NCBI GenBank assembly: GCA_018670435.1
Contig: JABHRC010000032.1
Location: 1-45,957 of the forward strand
From: Gammaproteobacteria bacterium
GTDB lineage: Bacteria; Pseudomonadota; Gammaproteobacteria; GCA-002705445; GCA-002716945
DNA: 45,957 nucleotides
Direction of reading: 5' to 3'
Positions within the stretch are counted from its first letter, which is position 1. The number at the start of each line of letters is the position of its first letter. The notes under the pieces are model-generated. The model was not told the origin of the DNA. It saw only the letters and a program-made list of their open reading frames with translations, and did not search any database. Shown here one piece after another: positions 39,338 through 45,957 of this stretch. The translations under genes were made by a program, and so were the position numbers.

Positions 39338-41752
39338 CTAATGAGGCAAAGGTTTCCTGGGTATTTTTGATTTTTTTGACGACACTGATAATGTCTTTTT
39401 AGTGATTTTACTTTTAACAGGTTTGACTTTCAAAGCAATCGCAAAGACTTCATCTACAAACTTAACGGGGTGAATCTTGAGGCTTTTTTTAACATTATCA
39501 GGTATCTCTGCCAAATCTTTTTCATTATCCATTGGGATTATGACCTCTTTGATACCTCCTCTCAAAGCAGCTAGTAGCTTCTCTTTTAGCCCACCTATTT
39601 CTTGAACTTCACCTCTTAGTGTAATTTCACCAGTCATTGCAACATCTGATCTAACAGGCGTATTAGAAAGTGATGATGCCACTGCTAGCGCCATCGTAAT
39701 TCCAGCACTTGGTCCATCTTTTGGTGTAGCTCCGTCTGGAACATGGATATGCAAATCTTTATTTTCATGGAATAAATTATCTATTCCAAGAGATGCCGCT
39801 CTAGATCTAACTACTGTAATAGCAGCTGTAATAGATTCCTGCATAACTTCACCCAAAGAACCTGTCTGCGTAACTTTTCCTTTTCCAGACATAAGAGCAC
39901 ATTCAATTCGCAGTAACTCACCACCAACTGATGTCCATGCAAGCCCATTAACTTGTCCTACCATATCTTTTTTGTCAACTATTCCATAGTTGTATAGTCT
40001 TACTCCAAGATAATCATTTAAGTTTGTAGAAGTAACTTTAATTTGCTTTTGTTTATTTGTAGATATTAGAATATTCTTAACAACTTTCCTGCAGATTTTT
40101 GATATCGCTCGGTCGAGTCCTCTGACACCAGCTTCGCGAGTATAGTAGCGAATAATATCTTTTACTGCTGACGTAGCTATTAATAATTCTTTGTTTTTTA
40201 GTCCATTTTGTTGGAATTGTTTTGAAAGTAAGTATTTTTTAGCAATCTTAATTTTCTCGTCTTCTGTATAACCTGGCAATCTAATGATTTCCATTCTATC
40301 TAACAAAGGCAGAGGTATAGAGTCCATTGAATTTGCTGTCGCTATAAACATGACATCAGACAAATCAAAATCAACTTCCAAGTAATGATCATTAAATGCA
40401 AAGTTTTGCTCTGGATCAAGAACTTCCAATAAAGCCGAAGATGGATCTCCTCTAAAATCCATGGCCATTTTATCAATTTCATCTAAGAGAAATAGTGGGT
40501 TATTTTGCTTTACCTTTGAAAGATTCTGGATGACTTTGCCTGGCATAGAGCCAATATAAGTTCTTCTATGTCCTCTAATTTCAGCTTCATCTCTAACACC
40601 ACCGAGTGACATTTTGATAAATTTACGGTTCGTTGACTTAGCAATTGATTTACCTAGGGATGTTTTACCTACTCCAGGAGGGCCAACTAAACATAAGATC
40701 GGTCCTTTAAGTTTTTGAACCCTTTTTGTAACAGCTAAATATTCTAATATTCTTTCTTTAACTTTTTCCAACCCATGATGATCGTCATCAAGTATCTTGT
40801 TAGCATGCGTTAAATCACTGTTCACTATAGTTTTTTGTTTCCACGGTAATGCAATTACTGTATCAATATAATTTCTAACAACAGTTGCTTCTGCAGACAT
40901 TGGTGACATCATTTTAAACTTATTAAACTCTGACATAACTTTTTCTTTAGCTTCAGCAGATAGACCTACTGTTTCAATTTTCTTTTGTAGAGCATCTAAA
41001 TCATTTGGTTCATCTCCAATTTCACCAAGTTCTTTTTGTATGGCTTTCATCTGCTCATTAAGATAGTATTCTCTCTGACTTTTTTCCATTTGCGTCTTAA
41101 CTCTTCCTCGAATTTTTTTCTCAACATGGAGAACATCTAATTCAGATTCCATCGCCTTTATTAGATATTCAACTCTTTCTTTGGTTGTAGAAAGCTCCAA
41201 TACTTTCTGTTTCTCTTCTAGCCTCATGGTCATGTGTGCAGCAATGCTATCAGATAGCTTAGATATGTCTTCAATTCCTGCAATAGATGACATTACTTCC
41301 GGTGGTATTTTTTTATTTAATTTTACATAGTTGCTAAATGTATCTTCTAATGCTCTTCCCAAGGCTTCGTTTTGCGAGCTCATGGATTCTTTATTTTCAC
41401 CTAAATATTCACATTCAGCATACAATATCTCATTAGATTCAGTAAGCTTTGATATCTTTTGTCGTGCTACACCTTCGACGAGTACTTTCATTGTTCCATC
41501 AGGTAGTTTGAGTAACTGTAAAATAGTCGCACTGCAACCTATCTTATATAGTTCTGAATCAATGGGATCATCGATATCAGCAGATTTTTGAGTTACTAAC
41601 AAAATAGTCTTGTTATTCTCATTCATAGCATCTTCAAGAGATCTTATGGATTTCTGCCTACCTACAAACAGCGGCACTACCATATTGGGATAAACCACTA
41701 CATCTCTGAGAGGTAAAACTGGCATAATTTGTTTATCAATCTTCTTAGCCAT
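39338..41752 (-). CDS. lon: ATP-dependent protease La (Lon)
   Basis: 804 aa; GPPGVGKTSLGKSIA Walker A, DGPSAGITMALA catalytic Ser, N-terminal LON domain. Confidence 0.98.
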   Translation of the reverse strand: MAKKIDKQIMPVLPLRDVVVYPNMVVPLFVGRQKSIRSLEDAMNENNKTILLVTQKSADIDDPIDSELYKIGCSATILQLLKLPDGTMKVLVEGVARQKISKLTESNEILYAECEYLGENKESMSSQNEALGRALEDTFSNYVKLNKKIPPEVMSSIAGIEDISKLSDSIAAHMTMRLEEKQKVLELSTTKERVEYLIKAMESELDVLHVEKKIRGRVKTQMEKSQREYYLNEQMKAIQKELGEIGDEPNDLDALQKKIETVGLSAEAKEKVMSEFNKFKMMSPMSAEATVVRNYIDTVIALPWKQKTIVNSDLTHANKILDDDHHGLEKVKERILEYLAVTKRVQKLKGPILCLVGPPGVGKTSLGKSIAKSTNRKFIKMSLGGVRDEAEIRGHRRTYIGSMPGKVIQNLSKVKQNNPLFLLDEIDKMAMDFRGDPSSALLEVLDPEQNFAFNDHYLEVDFDLSDVMFIATANSMDSIPLPLLDRMEIIRLPGYTEDEKIKIAKKYLLSKQFQQNGLKNKELLIATSAVKDIIRYYTREAGVRGLDRAISKICRKVVKNILISTNKQKQIKVTSTNLNDYLGVRLYNYGIVDKKDMVGQVNGLAWTSVGGELLRIECALMSGKGKVTQTGSLGEVMQESITAAITVVRSRAASLGIDNLFHENKDLHIHVPDGATPKDGPSAGITMALAVASSLSNTPVRSDVAMTGEITLRGEVQEIGGLKEKLLAALRGGIKEVIIPMDNEKDLAEIPDNVKKSLKIHPVKFVDEVFAIALKVKPVKSKITKKTLSVSSKKSKIPRKPLPH

Positions 41753-41809
41753 CTTTATCTCCTAAATTGTTATTAATCTTAATATATGGACGATTATAGA
41801 TAAATCAAC

Positions 41810-43075
41810 CTAATCCTTGGAATTAGCTTTTGATTTATTTTTATCATAAATTAATAAAGGTTTTTTTGATGATTCAATAACAGTTTTGTCTATAACTACT
41901 TTCGAGATTTCCGGAACAGATGGTAAATCATACATTGTGTCTAGAAGTGTTTTCTCAAGCAATGTCCTCAATCCACGCGCACCTGTTTTTCTCTCTGTTG
42001 CTTTTTTAGCAATACTAAGTAGTGCATCTTCTCTAAATTCAAGAGTACACTCTTCCATTTCGAATAATCTCTGATATTGCTTAACCAGTGCATTCTTTGG
42101 TTCCGTTAGAATTTTAATCAAAGATGATTCATCTAGCTCTTCAAGCGTAGCTATAACAGGTAATCGACCCACGAACTCTGGTATTAGACCAAATCTAATT
42201 AAGTCTTCAGGTCCAACTGTACTTAATATTTCTGCCAAACTTATTTTTTTATTTATATCTCTAACTGTTGCTGAAAATCCTATTCCAGATTTATCAGTCC
42301 TATCTTGAATGATTTTATCTAAGCCAGAAAATGCACCTCCAACAATAAATAATATTCCTGAGGTATCCACTTGTAAAAATTCTTGCTGAGGATGTTTTCT
42401 TCCACCTTGTGGCGGAACAGATGCAATAGTACCTTCAATCAATTTCAATAATGCTTGTTGTACTCCCTCGCCAGATACATCCCTTGTTATCGATGGGTTA
42501 TCAGATTTTCTAGATATCTTATCAATTTCGTCAATATAAACAATTCCGGTCTGAGCCTTTTCTACATCATAATCGCATTTTTGTAATAACTTTTGTATTA
42601 TGTTTTCTACGTCCTCTCCCACATATCCCGCTTCAGTCAATGTAGTAGCATCAGCAATAGTAAATGGTACATTTAATAATCTAGCCAATGTTTCTGCTAG
42701 TAATGTTTTCCCTGATCCAGTTGGGCCTATCAGAAGAACATTGCTCTTATTTAGCTCAACATCATTTTTAGAGTCTACAGAATTTAATCTTTTGTAATGA
42801 TTATACACAGCAACAGATAAAACAATTTTCGCATGGTTTTGACCAATTACATACTCATCTAAAATTGATTTAATTTCTTGAGGTTTTGGTAAGTTTTCTC
42901 TACTTTTTAGAGATTTTTCTTCTAGCTCGTCTCTTATTATTTCATTGCAAAGATCAACACATTCATCACATATGAATACAGAAGGTCCTGCAATTAACTT
43001 ATTAACTTCGTTTTGATTTTTACCACAAAAAGAGCAGTGTAATAATTTATTAGATTCTTTAGTATTTGTAACCAT
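41810..43075 (-). CDS. clpX: ATP-dependent Clp protease ATP-binding subunit ClpX
   Basis: 421 aa; [30 protein letters not shown] zinc finger, [15 protein letters not shown]. Confidence 0.98.
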   Translation of the reverse strand: MVTNTKESNKLLHCSFCGKNQNEVNKLIAGPSVFICDECVDLCNEIIRDELEEKSLKSRENLPKPQEIKSILDEYVIGQNHAKIVLSVAVYNHYKRLNSVDSKNDVELNKSNVLLIGPTGSGKTLLAETLARLLNVPFTIADATTLTEAGYVGEDVENIIQKLLQKCDYDVEKAQTGIVYIDEIDKISRKSDNPSITRDVSGEGVQQALLKLIEGTIASVPPQGGRKHPQQEFLQVDTSGILFIVGGAFSGLDKIIQDRTDKSGIGFSATVRDINKKISLAEILSTVGPEDLIRFGLIPEFVGRLPVIATLEELDESSLIKILTEPKNALVKQYQRLFEMEECTLEFREDALLSIAKKATERKTGARGLRTLLEKTLLDTMYDLPSVPEISKVVIDKTVIESSKKPLLIYDKNKSKANSKD

Positions 43076-43142
43076 ATTAAGCTTTTTATTTTATTATATA
43101 TCTCTTTTGAAAGAATGTACAAACTATATAAAATACTCAAAT

Positions 43143-43766
43143 CTAAGAGGTTTTCTCTTCCGGTGGGCGTGACTCTAAAATCTCGTCTATTAAGCCGTAT
43201 TCTTTCGCTTCTGGTGAAGTCATAAAATTATCTCTTTCGGTGTCAGCTCGTATTTTACTCAAAGTTTGACCAGTATTTTTAGCTAGAATTTGATTCAACC
43301 TCTCCCTAACCAAAAGTATTTCTTTAGCTTGTATATCTATATCAGTCGCTTGGCCTTGAACACCTCCTAGTGGCTGGTGGATCATTACCCTTGAATTTGG
43401 TAAAGCATAGCGTTTTTTTTGCGCCCCACCACATAGAAGAATTGCGCCCATACTTGCTGCCTGCCCTATACATAGCGTACTAATATCAGGCTTAACAAAT
43501 TGCATTGTATCAAAAATTGACATTCCAGCAGTTACAGAGCCACCTGGAGAATTAATGTATAAACTAATATCTTTTGCAGGGTTTTCCGATTCTAAAAAAA
43601 GAAGCTGCGCAACAATTAGGTTAGCTGAATAATCATCAACAGGACCGACCAAAAATATTATTCTTTCTTTTAATAATCTAGAATAAATATCATAAGCTCT
43701 CTCGCCGCGAGAAGTTTGTTCTACCACCATTGGTACTAAATTATTTTTAATCTCATCATTTTTCAT
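43143..43766 (-). CDS. clpP: ATP-dependent Clp protease proteolytic subunit
   Basis: 207 aa; [35 protein letters not shown] (catalytic Ser/His). Confidence 0.98.
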   Translation of the reverse strand: MKNDEIKNNLVPMVVEQTSRGERAYDIYSRLLKERIIFLVGPVDDYSANLIVAQLLFLESENPAKDISLYINSPGGSVTAGMSIFDTMQFVKPDISTLCIGQAASMGAILLCGGAQKKRYALPNSRVMIHQPLGGVQGQATDIDIQAKEILLVRERLNQILAKNTGQTLSKIRADTERDNFMTSPEAKEYGLIDEILESRPPEEKTS

Positions 43767-45071
43767 TTAATTTACGACCTCTAAGAATTTCTTTTTAATT
43801 TTATTAATTCTACATTTTGATGCTATAAGATCAATGATAGCATCTTCGAGCAATTTGTTCTTAATATGGTTTAAGTAATTCTTGTCTTCCTTGGTTTTTT
43901 GGATAAGCTGCTCTTGAGTTGCAGGATCTGATTTTGATATAAACTCATATACATCTTTCTCTGAAATGACAAGCTTATGAACTTCAGTTAATTTCATATA
44001 AATTAAGTTTAGCTTTACTCTCTTACGAGCTATTAAGTCAAGCTCCAGCTTAATTTTATCATCAATCTTCTGCTTCATACCTTCATATTGCGAAGAAATA
44101 TTTTGAGTTTCTGTATTAAGCATATGCTCCGGTAACTCGAAATCATTTTGATCTATCAATATTTGATTAATTGCAGCAGACTTAATTGATTTCATTTTTT
44201 GATCTAGTTCAACCTTCATATATTTTGATACATTATCTTTAAAAATCTCATGATCTGAATTTTCAACTCCAAATTTTTTATAAAATTCTTCATTAAGCTC
44301 TGGTAACACTCCCTCATATATTTGCTTAATTTTGATTTTATAATCTATAGTTTTACCAGCAATATTTTTATCACTAAAATCACTAGGCATTTTATACTGG
44401 AAAGATTTTTCGCTACCTACTACTTCATCAGTCGTATTATCATAAAATGCTTTAAATAATCCAGTTGTGGCAGGATCGCCGTTTATCTTATCGCCTATAA
44501 TGAACGTAAAACTATCTTGTTTATTGTTTTCAAATGCAGCACCCGCAATAAGTCCTTCATAGTCTAGAACTATTTTATCACCTGCTTTAGATTTATTTTT
44601 CTTTTCTTCCCATTTGATATGTTGTTTTTGTATATTTTTTATTACTTCACTGATGTCACTGTCATTAATTTCAACATCAGGTTGTTCAATCTCTATATCC
44701 TCAATTTTTTTAACAGAGAACAAAGGATATATCTCAAATTCAGCAGTAAATACCAAGTCATTCTCAAAGGATCCTGCTTGAGTAATTGATAATTTAGGAG
44801 GACTAGCAGTATCTAATTTGTTTTCTACTAAAGACTCTGTAAGAGAATTCTCTATTAGTAAATTCATTGCATCACCATGAATTCTATCTTTATAATTTTT
44901 AATGATAATGTTTTCAGGAACTTTACCTGCTCTAAAGCCATCAATCTTAGCCGAGGTCTTGTACTTACCTAGTCCTTTATTAAATGCATTAATATACTCA
45001 TCTTTATCAACAGTCACCGATAGGGACCTTTTAAGTCCATCTAAATTATTTACTTTGGAAGTGATATTCAT
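43767..45071 (-). CDS. tig: Trigger factor
   Basis: 434 aa; GFRAGKVPENII ribosome-binding signature, FKBP-like middle domain, next to clpP. Confidence 0.94.
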   Translation of the reverse strand: MNITSKVNNLDGLKRSLSVTVDKDEYINAFNKGLGKYKTSAKIDGFRAGKVPENIIIKNYKDRIHGDAMNLLIENSLTESLVENKLDTASPPKLSITQAGSFENDLVFTAEFEIYPLFSVKKIEDIEIEQPDVEINDSDISEVIKNIQKQHIKWEEKKNKSKAGDKIVLDYEGLIAGAAFENNKQDSFTFIIGDKINGDPATTGLFKAFYDNTTDEVVGSEKSFQYKMPSDFSDKNIAGKTIDYKIKIKQIYEGVLPELNEEFYKKFGVENSDHEIFKDNVSKYMKVELDQKMKSIKSAAINQILIDQNDFELPEHMLNTETQNISSQYEGMKQKIDDKIKLELDLIARKRVKLNLIYMKLTEVHKLVISEKDVYEFISKSDPATQEQLIQKTKEDKNYLNHIKNKLLEDAIIDLIASKCRINKIKKKFLEVVN

Positions 45072-45075
45072 TATT

Positions 45076-45504
45076 TTAATTTTTACATAAGTTAGTTATT
45101 TGCTTAACAAAGTACTTTACAGCAATTTGTCCGTCATCGAAAGATGTAGATTTAACTTCATTTTCGCTGAGATCATCACATTCATACAGAACACATTCCC
45201 AAGACTCTCTTTCATCTTCAGATAAGTCCAGTAGAGATAAAGTGATATGGAAAGATGAGTATGTACCGTAATCTGTATTTTTTGGGGAAGAAGCAAATCT
45301 AACGGTATAAGGGTTTACCTTAATTACTGATTTTCTGATTGCATCATCTTTTAAATATTTTGACAAACATGAAACAAAAGCCTGGTTTCTCTTATTAGTG
45401 AAATCATTAAAATCTATTTTAATGGAGGAAGTGCCAAGCTTAGAGTCCTTGCTGTTTTTTTTTGCAAGTTTATCTCTGAATTGATTTAATAGTACATTAC
45501 CCAT
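45076..45504 (-). CDS. Hypothetical protein of unknown family, 142 aa
   Basis: Intact ORF collinear with tig and 4 bp upstream of it; no recognisable motif. Confidence 0.7.
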   Translation of the reverse strand: MGNVLLNQFRDKLAKKNSKDSKLGTSSIKIDFNDFTNKRNQAFVSCLSKYLKDDAIRKSVIKVNPYTVRFASSPKNTDYGTYSSFHITLSLLDLSEDERESWECVLYECDDLSENEVKSTSFDDGQIAVKYFVKQITNLCKN

Positions 45505-45754
45505 ATGCTTTCCTAATCTTGATATTTTACATATATTTAAAATTTATAATATGTTTATCTGATCTGAAAAAACAATTATAATCCGGTTCTATCAATAAAT
45601 CATACGAATTCATATATTTATTCTGATACAGCCTATTAAATTTCAATAAGAGTAGATAAAAATCATATTAATCAATGTATTATACATCTATTCTGATTAT
45701 GATTGTATTAAAGAGGAAGATTAATTTATAGTTTCTATTGTTAGTTTGATCTTT

Positions 45755-45835
<81 letters not shown>

Positions 45836-45844
45836 AAAAATTTG

Positions 45845-45919
45845 GGTGGATGATGGGATTCGAACCCACGACAACTGGTACCACAAACCAGGGCTCTAAC
45901 CAACTGAGCTACACCCACC
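45845..45919 (-). tRNA. tRNA-His (anticodon GTG), including G-1
   Basis: Reverse strand GGTGGGTGTAGCTCAGTTGGTTAGAGCCCTGGTTTGTGGTACCAGTTGTCGTGGGTTCGAATCCCATCATCCACC; anticodon loop TTGTGGT; G-1:C73 pair possible. Confidence 0.95.
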
Positions 45920-45947
45920 ACGTTATAATAATTCTATCATACTTACT

Positions 45948-45957
45948 TGCGCCTGGA
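45948..45957 (-). tRNA. 3' end of a tRNA, probably tRNA-Arg, truncated by window edge
   Basis: Reverse strand TCCAGGCGCA resembles the acceptor 3' half of gammaproteobacterial tRNA-Arg (CCTG..GGCGC); sits upstream of tRNA-His and tRNA-Leu as in known Arg-His-Leu clusters. Confidence 0.5.

Noticed and set aside
39338-39440. Basic Ser/Lys-rich C-terminal tail on Lon (KSKITKKTLSVSSKKSKIPRKPLPH)
   Set aside because: Lon C-terminal tails vary in length and charge between species; no evidence of a distinct domain
45505-45754. AT-rich 250-bp gap as a possible small RNA or regulatory locus
   Set aside because: No clear hairpin, terminator or promoter pair beyond what AT-rich sequence gives by chance; probably holds the promoter for the 45076 ORF and tig

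Overview
AT-rich, gene-dense chromosomal window from what looks like a streamlined gammaproteobacterium. Lineage is inferred from gene order and not tested. The content is almost entirely core housekeeping. Block 1 covers NagZ, IspF/IspD, FtsB, enolase, KdsA, PyrG, TilS, AccA, DnaE, RNase HII, the lipid A/outer membrane genes (lpxB, lpxA, fabZ, lpxD, skp, bamA, rseP), dxr, cdsA, uppS, frr, pyrH, tsf, rpsB, map and dapE. Block 2 covers a yejABEF-type peptide ABC transporter, fabI, ppiD, hupB, lon, clpX, clpP and tig. There are four complete tRNAs (Asp-GTC, Val-TAC, Leu-TAG, His-GTG) and the 3' tip of a fifth, probably Arg. I found no mobile elements, CRISPR arrays, phage genes or defence islands. 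The most distinctive segment is 13120-16276. There a Gfo/Idh/MocA oxidoreductase and a DegT-family aminotransferase sit directly upstream of lpxB, beside lpxA, and the three-gene block is inverted relative to its neighbours. This fits a GnnA/GnnB pathway for a 2,3-diamino-2,3-dideoxyglucose (GlcN3N) lipid A. LpxA also has Leu at the acyl-chain ruler position. Other notes: convergent genes share palindromic stop codons, the rpsB leader has two tandem hairpins, the yejA/fabI intergenic region has a symmetric -10 element, IspF has a Cys-rich C-terminus, and one 142-aa protein is unassigned. I do not see convincing evidence of a wholly new system.
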